Origin: Fuerstiella marisgermanici
GTDB lineage: Bacteria; Planctomycetota; Planctomycetia; Planctomycetales; Planctomycetaceae
Direction of reading: 5' to 3'
Length of the DNA stretch: 64,000 nucleotides
NCBI RefSeq assembly: GCF_001983935.1
Contig: NZ_CP017641.1
Coordinates: forward strand, 744,001-808,000
Shown: positions 45,546 through 53,987 of the stretch, in pieces
How the letters are laid out: every line of letters starts with the position of its first letter
Position numbering within the stretch: position 1 is the first letter of the stretch
Notes under the pieces: generated by a model
Database searches by the model: none
Told to the model about the DNA's origin: nothing
The model's input: only the letters and a program-made list of their open reading frames with translations
Made by a program: the position numbers and the translations under genes

Positions 45546-47116
45546 GTAGCTGTCCATTTCAGCTTGGAGACTGGTCTTTTTCTGTCGGTTAGATTTTGAT
45601 ACGACAGGTGGATGGACACGGATGTCAGTCAGATCATCGCTGTGGAAGTGAAGCAGCTTGTGCTTAGCCTGCAGCGTGAGGTTGCGGAGCTGCGGGACGA
45701 GAACCGGCGGCTGCGTGATCGGATTGAAGAGCTCGAAGGTAAGAACCCCACAGAGCGACTCGACGAGGCGTTTTCGGTGACGGCGGAAGAGAGACGCCGC
45801 GCTGAAACGGGCCGCCGAAAAGGTCGCAAAAAACAATCCTCGGCGCGTCGCGGTCGTCGCACAACCGAGCAGAAAGCGGACAACGCCGAACGACGCGAAC
45901 TCATTCTGCCGGAAGGTTACAACGTCGCAGAGTGCCGTTTCGTTCGGGAACGTTTCGTCTGGAGAGTGATCAACGGCCAAGCCGTGCAGGTCGTCTATGA
46001 AATCTATCACGGCCCCAACGGCGAGAAATCCGAAATTCCGGGCGTGTGGCCGCGGTCCGAATTCGGCATTGAAGTTCATATCGCGCTGGCTCGCATTGTG
46101 ACCATCACGGGACTGTCGATCGACAAGACGTGTGCATTGATTGAATTCTTCTGGAATCTGCCGCTCGGCAAATCCCAGGCGGACGCTCTGTTGAATCAAC
46201 TGGCACGGCGTTGGGAACAGGAATTCGAATCTCTGTGTGACCTGATGGCGTTCAGTGCGATTGTGCATGCAGACGAAACCAGTTGGAGTATCAACAGCGT
46301 GTGGGCTTTTTTGTCGGAGAAGGCGCGCGTGCTGATCTTCGGATGCCGCAAAGACGGCGACACACTGGCTCAGATCCTGTCGAAAGAATTGTTTGGAGGC
46401 GTGCTTGTTTCGGACGATGCGGCCGTGTACCGAGGTTTCAGTCACGCACAGAAATGCTGGGCTCACCTGCTGCGGAAGGCCATCCGTCTGACGCTGCTGA
46501 AGCCGGACAACGAAGAGTACCAGCGACTGCTCGACGGCCTGCTGGAAATTTTCTACGCGGCCAAACGCCACGCCGCCGATGGTCGTCTTGGCGATGCCGG
46601 TCGTGCGGCGAAGGTCGATGAACTTGATAACACGCTGGCGGCTCTGCTGGTGCGTTACTGCGCCGAGGATTCCGATGTTCGGGCGGCCGACTTCGGCAAG
46701 GATTTTGACAACCTGGTCTCAGAACTGATTCGGCTGATGACGGAAGAGGAGTTGTTTTGTTTTGTGACAAGCCCGGCCGCGCCAGCAACGAACAACGAAG
46801 CGGAACGCAGTCTTCGCGGCGCGGCCATGGACCGTCGCACAGGTCGAACGAGCAAAACATCGAAGGGAGCCCGTCGCCGCAGCATTCTTACAAGCGTCCT
46901 GGAATCGCTGAATCTCCATCTGAAAACACCAACGCTCAGTTCCGTGGTGGCCGAGGTCATGACGTGGCAGCAGGATGGATTCAGTCTGTTTGATCGACTG
47001 AAACTTGAAGTCGGCCTGACCTCCGCGCCGCCCGGTCAGTCGCGACTGTCCAAACTCGTCCCCGCCAACTGAACACCACACCTCACGCTGCGCACCACGC
47101 GGAAATGGACAGCTAC
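45546..47116 (+). mobile_element. Complete IS66-family insertion sequence (single-transposase, ISBst12-like)
   Basis: A 1571-bp element. The left end GTAGCTGTCCATTTC (45546-45560) is the exact reverse complement of the right end GAAATGGACAGCTAC (47102-47116); the next nine or so bases also match partly. It is flanked by the 8-bp duplication TCACAGAA and carries one gene, the IS66-type transposase; tnpA and tnpB helper genes of classical IS66 are absent. The perfect duplication and intact gene suggest a recent insertion. It disrupts a histidine kinase gene. Confidence 0.95.
45612..47072 (+). CDS. tnpC: IS66-family transposase (TnpC type)
   Basis: A 486-residue DDE transposase. An N-terminal leucine-zipper-like coiled coil (residues 12-45) is followed by a basic segment. 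Catalytic residues are visible as Asp221 (HADETSW), Asp268/269 (SDDAAVY) and Glu396 (TNNEAERSLRG), and CWAHLLRK lies between them as in IS66 relatives. The gene fills almost the whole element and appears intact. AGGTGG directly precedes the ATG. A long minus-strand frame across this gene is only its shadow. Confidence 0.94.
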   Translation: MDTDVSQIIAVEVKQLVLSLQREVAELRDENRRLRDRIEELEGKNPTERLDEAFSVTAEERRRAETGRRKGRKKQSSARRGRRTTEQKADNAERRELILPEGYNVAECRFVRERFVWRVINGQAVQVVYEIYHGPNGEKSEIPGVWPRSEFGIEVHIALARIVTITGLSIDKTCALIEFFWNLPLGKSQADALLNQLARRWEQEFESLCDLMAFSAIVHADETSWSINSVWAFLSEKARVLIFGCRKDGDTLAQILSKELFGGVLVSDDAAVYRGFSHAQKCWAHLLRKAIRLTLLKPDNEEYQRLLDGLLEIFYAAKRHAADGRLGDAGRAAKVDELDNTLAALLVRYCAEDSDVRAADFGKDFDNLVSELIRLMTEEELFCFVTSPAAPATNNEAERSLRGAAMDRRTGRTSKTSKGARRRSILTSVLESLNLHLKTPTLSSVVAEVMTWQQDGFSLFDRLKLEVGLTSAPPGQSRLSKLVPAN

Positions 47117-47124
47117 TCACAGAA
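47117..47124. repeat. Target-site duplication, right copy
   Basis: TCACAGAA directly right of the insertion sequence; identical to 45538-45545. Confidence 0.93.
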
Positions 47125-48287
47125 ATGTCTATTTCGATCAACGCACCATCCTTTGCAACGTGCGTCCCTTCGAAGAAATCTCGCTTACCTGACGCCGCCA
47201 GCTTCACGGCCTGCTTCATGCGGTCTTGAACTTCGGGCGAATGGGCCATCCACGGGGCTTCCCAACAAGGACAGTTCGCGATCTCGCCGGCATCAACACC
47301 CGTAGTCTGCAATGCTGTTTGGTTCATTTCCAGGACCATACCTTCGACATCAAGCAGGCCAATAAGATTCTCACTGTTATCGATAACACCTCGTAATTTC
47401 GATGCGGATTCTGAAAGGGCACGCGTGTGCTGGCGTTGAGCCTCTTCAGCATTTTTGCGTTCACTGAGGTCCATGATCGAACATAAGACGGCGCTGCCAT
47501 CGTCCGTGTCGATGGGAGTCAGCCCAACTTCCACTGGGATCTTTCGTCCGGACTTATGCAGTCCATGTAGATCCTGACCCTCGCCCATTTTTCGCGTTGT
47601 CGGCTGCCTGGAAAAATTTGCGCGATGTTTGGGATGTGTTGAACGTTCTGGTTCTGGCACCAGCGTGTCGATCGATGCTCCGACTAGCTCGTCGGATGCA
47701 TATCCAAAGATGTCTTTCACAGCCGGGTTAACAAGCAGGATGATGCCTTTGTGATCGACAACGATCTGCCCAATGGGGGACGCTTCCACAATTGCCATCG
47801 CTTGCTGCCGCGATTTTTCAAGCTCTTTCGAGCGTAGCGCGATTTCAGCTTCGAGCTGCTCGGGGCTGCGAAATGCAAGTGCCTTTGGAATCGTTTGGCT
47901 CAATACGATTGCGGTCGCTATCGATACGATGGCTGTTCCAAGTTTTAGAAGCCCCGCCAATCCGTACGCCGGCCACCAGAATATAATCGCTTCCATCAAG
48001 TGTGTCGTGCCACAGAACACAATGAACGCACTGAACAACCAGAAGAGTCGGGAGAAGGGGACATCCCGGATACGCGTGAAGTAAATAAGCATCGAGGGAA
48101 CGGCGAGATACGACAGCCAGATCCCAATATCTGAAAAGATATGCAGCCAGCCGAGCCACGGCATCCAGTTCCCGCACATCCATCGAGCCGGATAGCTGGA
48201 TGTGTCGAATATCCAATCAACACCGACCAATGCGCCTGCAACTGCACTCAGGCCAAGGGCAACAATGGTGAGTTTAAATGGATTCAA
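47117..48287 (-). pseudogene. N-terminal fragment of an ETR1-like (ethylene-binding-domain) histidine kinase
   Basis: Numbered from a TTG at 48287, helix 1 is near 6-24. The next three helices match the ethylene-binding domain of plant ETR1: SDIGIWLSY (Asp53, Tyr60), then FSAFIVFCGTTHL with Cys92 and His96 at the Cu(I)-ligand positions, spaced four apart as Cys65-His69 in ETR1, and a third helix. A PAS domain (about 170-285) and the first half of a second PAS follow, stopping at the insertion sequence. Joined to 44735-45537 the frame is exact, giving about 657 residues: EBD-PAS-PAS-HisKA-HATPase. A GTG at 48395 would lengthen it by 36 residues; the start is uncertain. Confidence 0.87.
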
Positions 48288-48395
48288 AGGACCTGCGTTT
48301 CCAGTCGTTGGAGGAGGACCGAGCGATCGCGCTGGCGCGTATTCTCCAGCAAAGTCGCTCCAGTTGCAATCAGCCTGAACGGTGGCACCAACCAC

Positions 48396-49231
48396 CGCTG
48401 TCTAAGTGGTCGAAGCCCCATCCAGTCGGACGTTCCTGGAGGTCGAGGTTTTGTGTTGGCTCGGTCGAGCAGGTTATGTTTCGTCGCCGCAATAATCTTG
48501 TGGTTGAAGCTTCAGCACTTCACTATCACCAACGATATTCGAAGACCGTTTGGGACATAATAATTCGCGATATCCGAAGCATCTGGTGAGGTGGTTTGAT
48601 TAAAAACAAGGAACAGACTTCCTGCGGAGCTTCGGCCAACTGCATACTTAATCGGATCTTGAGAAACTGCCGCAATACACATAGCTGGAAGAACCTCCGA
48701 CGGATCGAAATCCGTTCAGCAACTTCGGTACGGTAAAATTCAGTATGCGTCATACGTTGTAACACCTCCGGCCGTCGTTCAGGGAGCGTAAGAGAATTCG
48801 CTCACGGCAGGCGAAGACTGTGCAAGTATGACCTGCGGCATTTTCGCAGAATCACCTACGGTACAATTGCCGTGAGGGGGAACGCTCACGTTTGTAGGCA
48901 GGCGGCAGGTTGACGGCACGGTGGAGTTCCTGGGGCTCTGGGGCGTGGTGTGCAGCGTGCAGCTACTTGCGTTCAAATCACCGCGTGCAGCTCAGTTTTG
49001 TGATAAAGCGGATTGGCACGTGTTACCAGCGATGCATACCGAAATGGCATTTAGGTTTGCCAGGATTTACAGGGACGAATCAAACTTTTCGACACGAAGT
49101 TAAGCGATGTGACCAATGATAGTTTGTCAGGTGAAGTCCGACCGGATTCCGCTGGCTTGCTGAAGTTCAATCAGCGTCCTGCCCGTTGCTATCACGCAGC
49201 ACACCGTCCCGCCTGCAGAGGAACCATAACT
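48396..49231. other. Long intergenic region between divergent signalling genes
   Basis: About 830 bases. Several open frames of 60-80 codons on both strands have no domain, ribosome-binding site or coding-like composition. No tRNA, repeat or terminator is recognised. It should carry the promoter of the ETR1-like kinase and that of the receiver at 49232. A decayed gene remains possible. Confidence 0.4.
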
Positions 49232-49801
49232 ATGACTGCTCTTAGCCCACGGCTCAGACGGAAACGTCGTGAACCGAATCGCTGCGGCTTACCTGTGACG
49301 CGGCAACAATATCGTATTCTATGTGTGGATGATGATGATGATCTCACACGCATCATTAAAGCTCGTTTGCGTAAATACAAAGTTGAAGTGACTCGTGCCG
49401 CCGGTGGCAAGGAAGGTCTGAAGCACGTCCACAGTCATCGCCCCAGCGCCATCATTACTGATTTAGGAATGCCGAACGGCGACGGAGAATTCCTGCTGCG
49501 ACGGCTAAAGAGCCGTGCAAGCACTGCTTCGATTCCGGTCGTGGTGGTTTCCGGAGTCAGCGATGAACGCCGGATAGCGAGAGTCCAAAGCATGGGGGCT
49601 GCGGCGATCCTGCATAAACCGTTGAAGTTTGATGCCCTTTTCGCAGAACTTGCATCTCATCTCGATTGGACCAGCGCCGATGCAGCGACGTCGACATCCG
49701 ATAGCCCCGAACACAATTTCACGTTTCGTTTTCAGGATAAGGTGTTTCGCACCAACGCAGCTGAACCGCCTAATCACCCGCCGCACTTTGACGTGCGGTA
49801 A
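49232..49801 (+). CDS. Response regulator, receiver with extensions
   Basis: A 189-residue protein. A basic N-terminal tail (about 30 residues) precedes the receiver: RILCVDDDDDLTRI, AIITDLGMPNGDG with the phospho-Asp, VVVVSGVSD and AAILHKPLKF with the Lys. The C-terminal 40 residues are Ser/Thr/Pro-rich and of no known domain. The ATG at 49232 has GAGGA nine bases upstream, which decides the start over longer frames. It is not DNA-binding by sequence. It lies just before another receiver gene. Confidence 0.85.
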   Translation: MTALSPRLRRKRREPNRCGLPVTRQQYRILCVDDDDDLTRIIKARLRKYKVEVTRAAGGKEGLKHVHSHRPSAIITDLGMPNGDGEFLLRRLKSRASTASIPVVVVSGVSDERRIARVQSMGAAAILHKPLKFDALFAELASHLDWTSADAATSTSDSPEHNFTFRFQDKVFRTNAAEPPNHPPHFDVR

Positions 49802-49864
49802 CCAGTATTTCTGTAGTCTATGACTGTCCTGGCCATATCACAGGAATTCGAAGGTTTGTCCGCC

Positions 49865-50239
49865 ATGGAATCATTTCGATCACCCACCGTTCTGATCGTC
49901 GACGACGATCGCGACGTTCGGCTTGGAACGCGCTTGCGCCTTCAGGCCGCCGGCTACAGAACGCTGGAAGCAGAAAATGGTTTGTTGGGAATTGCCGCTG
50001 CCATCGAGCACAGTCCTGACTTGGTATTACTGGATGTGCGAATGCCGACGATGGATGGACTGACCGCCCTGAAATTACTCCGCAACAATGAAATCACAAA
50101 GAACACGCCCATCATAATGCTGTCCGCCAGTCACGTCGATCAGACCGAAGCTCTGGATAGCGGGGCTAGATTTTTTCTGGCGAAGCCCTACCACGGCCCA
50201 CAAATGTTGGCAGCTGTGGAGGCGGCGATTGTCGCCTGA
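49865..50239 (+). CDS. Single-domain response regulator (CheY-like)
   Basis: A 124-residue receiver: VLIVDDDRDVRLG, LVLLDVRMPTMDG (phospho-Asp), IIMLSAS and ARFFLAKPY (Lys). It ends with a normal final helix and no output domain. ATG at 49865 is preferred because it gives the usual length and has GAAGG upstream; an ATG at 49820 is in frame. It follows the previous receiver gene by 63 bases, so both may be co-transcribed. Its kinase is unknown. Confidence 0.88.
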   Translation: MESFRSPTVLIVDDDRDVRLGTRLRLQAAGYRTLEAENGLLGIAAAIEHSPDLVLLDVRMPTMDGLTALKLLRNNEITKNTPIIMLSASHVDQTEALDSGARFFLAKPYHGPQMLAAVEAAIVA

Positions 50240-50440
50240 CTCCCCCCCTGGTTAACTAGACATTGCAATCATCAGAACAAGGAGTAGCGCGACACACACG
50301 GTAATTTCAATCGGTCTCAACTACGTCACGGACGGCTATGGTCCCCATACACCCACCTGTACTTCCCACCTACTTTTCAAAACTTGCCAACGCCACAGCG
50401 AACTCGCTGATCCCACGTCGTAGGCAAAGGAGAACGATCT

Positions 50441-50887
50441 ATGAAACTTTCAATTGCCGCTGCGCTGTTGTGTCTTGCCTCTGTCTCGAATGTGTCTGCT
50501 GCCGAAATTCGCTGGAATGGGCAGGTCTATGAAACACAGACAGTCACGCCTGTTACTGTGGATGCTTATGGCCGCATTATGCCAGGCCAGCCAATTACAG
50601 TGCTGATCCCGGTCCGTCAGGAGAACCGTTCGTCAGTGATGTCGACACCGCGTATGGAAACTGATGTGGCGTTGCCGCATAAGTCGATACCCGGAGTTCG
50701 CTTCGCGGATCTCAAACGCCCGGATTCTAAAACTTCTAACGTATCAGACGGACGGGAAATTACTGGCAGGGCACCGTCGCGAACATACACCGCACCAAAT
50801 CAGGAATCGCAACTGACCGACATGCGATCCACTGACCGGCGTCCGACAGTTCTTGACTCGCGTCTTGACGCACGCCGCGTCTACTAA
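50441..50887 (+). CDS. Small exported protein, unknown
   Basis: A 148-residue protein with a clear signal peptide (KLSIAAALLCLASVSNVSAA) and a strong AAAGGAG ribosome-binding site at 50426-50432. The mature part begins EIRWNGQVYETQTVTPVTVDAYG, then becomes Arg/Thr/Ser-rich and looks disordered. No domain is recognised. Its place among signalling genes may mean it is secreted in response to them, but nothing shows this directly. Confidence 0.75.
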   Translation: MKLSIAAALLCLASVSNVSAAEIRWNGQVYETQTVTPVTVDAYGRIMPGQPITVLIPVRQENRSSVMSTPRMETDVALPHKSIPGVRFADLKRPDSKTSNVSDGREITGRAPSRTYTAPNQESQLTDMRSTDRRPTVLDSRLDARRVY

Positions 50888-51203
50888 AGCGTTGTTCTGT
50901 CAGATCTGCGAACCGCGCGCAAAGCATTTGGCACGATCAGCGGGAACGGTTCCCGCTGGTCGTCGCATTGCGTGGCGACCGGCTCTGTTCACGCCCTGTC
51001 GCCCATCGATTGGGCGTGCATAACGCGCGCCCGATCGTGCCACCTGAGCTCTGAGCGATGGCCGTCACTTGTGCAGCGGCTCAGTCTTTGCTGCTACGCC
51101 ATTCTTTGGGCCAGCCTTCTTTTCAGTTGCCGGATCGCTGCCTGCGCATTTTTCTGATCTGCCTTCCACCTACACCTTCCTGCCTTATTCAGAAGTTGAA
51201 ACT
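50888..51203. other. Intergenic region with consecutive hairpins
   Basis: GATCAGCGGGAAC (50935-50947) and GTTCCCGCTGGTC (50949-50961) form a nearly perfect hairpin. GTCGC/GCGAC (50961-50980) and GCCCA/TGGGC (51001-51015) form two more. No T-tract follows any of them. They could be a structured 3' end or leader. No protein gene is seen. Confidence 0.45.
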
Positions 51204-51695
51204 ATGTACGGAAAGATTCTGATTGCCGACGACGACCTTGGACTTGCGGAAGTCCTTGCAATGCGTTGCGAAGCTGCCGGACTTGAAACCATCGTCGTCG
51301 ACAACGCACAGTGTGCCTTGCTGGCGATTCTCTCTGAACAACCGGATGTGGCTGTTCTTGACCTGAATATGCCAGCAGCCAACGACGGTGACGTATTGGA
51401 ATTGCTCGCGACTGATCCGGAGTTGTCACAGACTCCCGTCATCATATTGACGGGGCAAAAAGATCATGAGACCATCGAGCGTTGTCGCAGCCTGATGGTT
51501 CACTATATCCCAAAGCAACGCAACGTCTGGATCAGGCTGAAGAGGACCATTGAGCAACTGCTTACGCGGCGTGAATGTTCGGGCAAGCCTCGAAACGCCG
51601 AGTTCTCAAGCACAAGCGGCATCCTGCACCATGGATTTCAGAAACCTAGCGGGGACAAGCTGGTGTTGAGGGCGATGAACTCAGTCCGGAGTTGA
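51204..51695 (+). CDS. Response regulator, single receiver with C-terminal tail
   Basis: A 163-residue protein. ILIADDDLGLAEVL, VAVLDLNMPAAND (phospho-Asp) and VIILTGQKD are receiver motifs. The usual KP motif is changed to VHYIPKQRNVWI, though a Lys is still there. The last 45 residues are Ser/Arg-rich with no known domain. ATG at 51204 gives the normal receiver start; the longer frame is non-coding. It follows the hairpin-rich gap. Confidence 0.82.
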   Translation: MYGKILIADDDLGLAEVLAMRCEAAGLETIVVDNAQCALLAILSEQPDVAVLDLNMPAANDGDVLELLATDPELSQTPVIILTGQKDHETIERCRSLMVHYIPKQRNVWIRLKRTIEQLLTRRECSGKPRNAEFSSTSGILHHGFQKPSGDKLVLRAMNSVRS

Positions 51696-51795
51696 CCTGA
51701 ACCGCAGTGCTGACGTAGATTTGAACCATCGAGAACCAGCGATCCGCTGGATTTCGCACTCATTGACGCAATTGCGAAAGCATTGTGCCTCAAAA

Positions 51796-51823
51796 TACCC
51801 GCGGCACGCTGCTGCCGCGGGTA
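51796..51823 (+). terminator. Strong GC hairpin between receiver and C39-like gene
   Basis: TACCCGCGGCA (51796-51806) pairs perfectly with TGCCGCGGGTA (51813-51823). No T-run follows. It may end transcription of the receiver gene or shape the leader of the next one, whose GTG start lies at 51846. Confidence 0.5.
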
Positions 51824-51845
51824 GCCAATGGGAGAGTGGTTCGCC

Positions 51846-52799
51846 GTGAATGATCTTGCCACAGCAGTCTTAACCCTGATCGTGATCGGCATCTTTGCGG
51901 TGTTGGCAGGTTGGCAAATCAGTAAACGGCATACGGAGCGACGCGTCCATCTTGTTGCAGTTGCCGCTCTGTTTTTGATGGCGGGTTATCTGACGCATCT
52001 ATGGAACCGCCCCGTGCTGGCGCAGCTGGTTCCTGTTTCCAGTCTTGTGATTCTGGCCAACTGGCTCCCGATTTGGGGCAGCTTTTTCGCCGGTATCTAC
52101 CTCGCCATGACGTGCGTGAATCCCTGGCGAAGAGGTTTCGTCGGTTCGTTTGCGTTGGGGCTATGTGCCTATTCTGCCGTTCAGCCGCTGCTTGGTACGG
52201 GCCCTGTTTGTGAGGCCGATTCGCCTTCTACGGCGGACCTTCAGTTTCAAACAACGCCCTTCACATGCTCTGCCGCATGTGCCGCGTCACTTCTGCGGTT
52301 GCATGGAATCGAGGCGACTGAAAGCGAACTTGCGGAATTGTGCCTGACTCGTGAAGGCACACATTGGATGGGACTTTTTCGCGGGCTGAAACTCAAGACA
52401 GAAGATACCGCGTGGGACGTGTCGGTGGCAGCGTTTGATCGGAACCGTTTGTTGCAACGCAGCGCAGCACCGTGTGTGTTGGCTGTAGACGTTGACATCA
52501 CGGGATTTGAAAAAGGGGTTGACCATGGCTTCTGCTCAGATGCTGGTCATTCCGTCGTCTATCTTCAGCGGTATAGCGATGATTGCATCACAGTATTTGA
52601 TCCATCGCCGGACTTTGGCGTTGACCACTGGGACCACCGGATTCTGAAGTGCATTAAAAGGGGTGTGACTATCTCACTTATCCCGCGCGATCCGACGAGT
52701 CCAGAATCACTGCTGACGGCTCGCCGAATCGCGGCAGCTGTGGCGCGGCGACCTCGGTCCGTTGCATATGCTAACGCCGTTGCTGACCGCCGGTGGTAA
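51846..52799 (+). CDS. Membrane protein with C39-peptidase-like domain
   Basis: A 317-residue protein. Three to four helices occupy the first 115 residues. The second part resembles a C39 (double-glycine leader) peptidase: QTTPFTCSAACAASLLRLHG with the catalytic Cys, AGHSVVYL with the His, and VFDPS with the Asp/Asn, in the right order. C39 domains normally form the N-terminus of peptide-exporting ABC transporters; here there is no ATPase. GGGAGAG at 51830-51836 supports GTG at 51846 over the ATG at 51828. It may process secreted peptides, but the substrate is not visible. Confidence 0.78.
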   Translation: MNDLATAVLTLIVIGIFAVLAGWQISKRHTERRVHLVAVAALFLMAGYLTHLWNRPVLAQLVPVSSLVILANWLPIWGSFFAGIYLAMTCVNPWRRGFVGSFALGLCAYSAVQPLLGTGPVCEADSPSTADLQFQTTPFTCSAACAASLLRLHGIEATESELAELCLTREGTHWMGLFRGLKLKTEDTAWDVSVAAFDRNRLLQRSAAPCVLAVDVDITGFEKGVDHGFCSDAGHSVVYLQRYSDDCITVFDPSPDFGVDHWDHRILKCIKRGVTISLIPRDPTSPESLLTARRIAAAVARRPRSVAYANAVADRRW

Positions 52800-52811
52800 A
52801 CCATCGGTGCG

Positions 52812-53069
52812 CTAATCGTTCGGCTGACTTTTCGTGCGGCTTGTTACGGTCTCGTCGATGCCGCTCGATTTGCTGGTCTCAAACCATTTCCAGGGCATCA
52901 GTGCCCTCAAAAACGGTGGCCGCAGTCTGAAAACGCAGCAAAAGCAGTGCGGGCAACGATGGATACGGATGGCCATCATCGCGAGCAAAAAGTGGATAGG
53001 CGTGAGGTTCCTTAGGGGCACCGGCTTCAGGCCGTCCCGACAAAAAACGCAGTGGTAGAATGCTTTCAT
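52812..53069 (-). CDS. Small Cys-rich zinc-ribbon-like protein
   Basis: An 85-residue protein. CVFC near the N-terminus and CPHC about 30 residues later (HRCPHCFCCVFRL) form two CxxC pairs, the usual layout of a small zinc ribbon, with a hydrophobic stretch (PIHFLLAMMAI) between them. The size and Arg/Pro-rich segments resemble small planctomycete ribbon proteins, but I do not recognise a family. The ATG at 53069 is preferred to the earlier start. It may be a chance frame. Confidence 0.45.
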   Translation of the reverse strand: MKAFYHCVFCRDGLKPVPLRNLTPIHFLLAMMAIRIHRCPHCFCCVFRLRPPFLRALMPWKWFETSKSSGIDETVTSRTKSQPND

Positions 53070-53335
53070 CGTAGACGACATTAATACTCAAACAAGATGC
53101 GGCCCGCTCCTCGTCTTCTGTCCGACAGTCGTTTGAAAATCGGGCGTGCGAGTTGGCCCACTTTGGCCCCCCTTAGGCTATCAGAAGATAGTCCCATGGG
53201 CAGGTTCTAACAATCAATCGGTCCAGTTCCCAGCCCAAATCTCAAATTTGGAGCCGCTAAGAAATTCACTGGCTTTCCGCGATGTGGGCATACCCGCACA
53301 TGACTCGATCTTTGCCGCATTTCACCGTATCGGTA

Positions 53336-53851
53336 TTACTCTGTTAGTCGCGCCAGAACTTCGTTAGCGTCGCCTTGCGAAAGCCCCCGCAGAACGAGCT
53401 TCAATTGAGTTTCGCCTTCAATCGGAAAAGCGACAACGGCGATTGGACGATCATTGATGACTGCGACGATTTCTCGAACCTTGGGCCGCCGCGTGAGCGA
53501 CTCAATTTTTGCAAGGCCCGCTTCAGACAGCAGCAGCACCACCTCAGTTGGGCCCGACTTGTGATCACAGCGAAACGCAGAAAAATGCTGAGCTTCCAAA
53601 ATTGCACTCGGCGCGATGAATCGTTTGGCCCGGTCAGGCAGCGTGACTTCGACTCTTTCAGCATCTGGCCTGGACAGCACTTCGTGGAGCCTTAGTGATG
53701 AAGTCGGCGACACGGGTTCCTGCCCGAACCGTGGAAACACGTAACGGTAGTTTCCGACGAATACACCGAGGAACAGCAGCAGAAATATGGCCAATGTCCA
53801 CCACCGCCCCCGCGGCGGTGCCGACTCTTGCTGGTCCGTGTTATTTGACAT
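53336..53851 (-). CDS. Membrane-anchored protein with SecD-P1-head-like domain
   Basis: A 171-residue protein. One helix (TLAIFLLLFLGVFVGNYRYVF) follows a short basic N-terminus. The C-terminal 100 residues read like the periplasmic P1 head of SecD: LLSEAGLAKIESLTRR, then EIVAVINDRPIAVVAFPI and LVLRGLSQGDANEVLARL. No SecD transmembrane core is present. It starts just downstream of the groEL terminator. The function is unknown; a link to protein export or folding stress is speculation. Confidence 0.72.
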   Translation of the reverse strand: MSNNTDQQESAPPRGRWWTLAIFLLLFLGVFVGNYRYVFPRFGQEPVSPTSSLRLHEVLSRPDAERVEVTLPDRAKRFIAPSAILEAQHFSAFRCDHKSGPTEVVLLLSEAGLAKIESLTRRPKVREIVAVINDRPIAVVAFPIEGETQLKLVLRGLSQGDANEVLARLTE

Positions 53852-53873
53852 GACGTGACACTCCTGAGTTCCA

Positions 53874-53904
53874 CAAAAAAAGCCCGACACTTCCGTGTCG
53901 GGCT
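53874..53904 (-). terminator. Rho-independent terminator after groEL
   Basis: On the minus strand AGCCCGACAC pairs perfectly with GTGTCGGGCT (53881-53904) around a 4-base loop, followed by a T-run (53880-53875). It lies 84 bases after the groEL stop. Confidence 0.93.
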
Positions 53905-53987
53905 TCGATTCTCAAGTGCCCCGCTGACGTGTCAATGTTGGATCATGTCAGCGCGATCCAGAGGCCTGGAAATGCCTATCGGAGGGC

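Noticed and set aside
45453-46571. 372-codon open frame on the minus strand inside the insertion sequence
   Set aside because: Antisense to the transposase gene; no domain or ribosome-binding site.
46719-47116. Extension of the ETR1-like kinase frame into the insertion sequence
   Set aside because: This is readthrough into element DNA after the break, not native kinase sequence.
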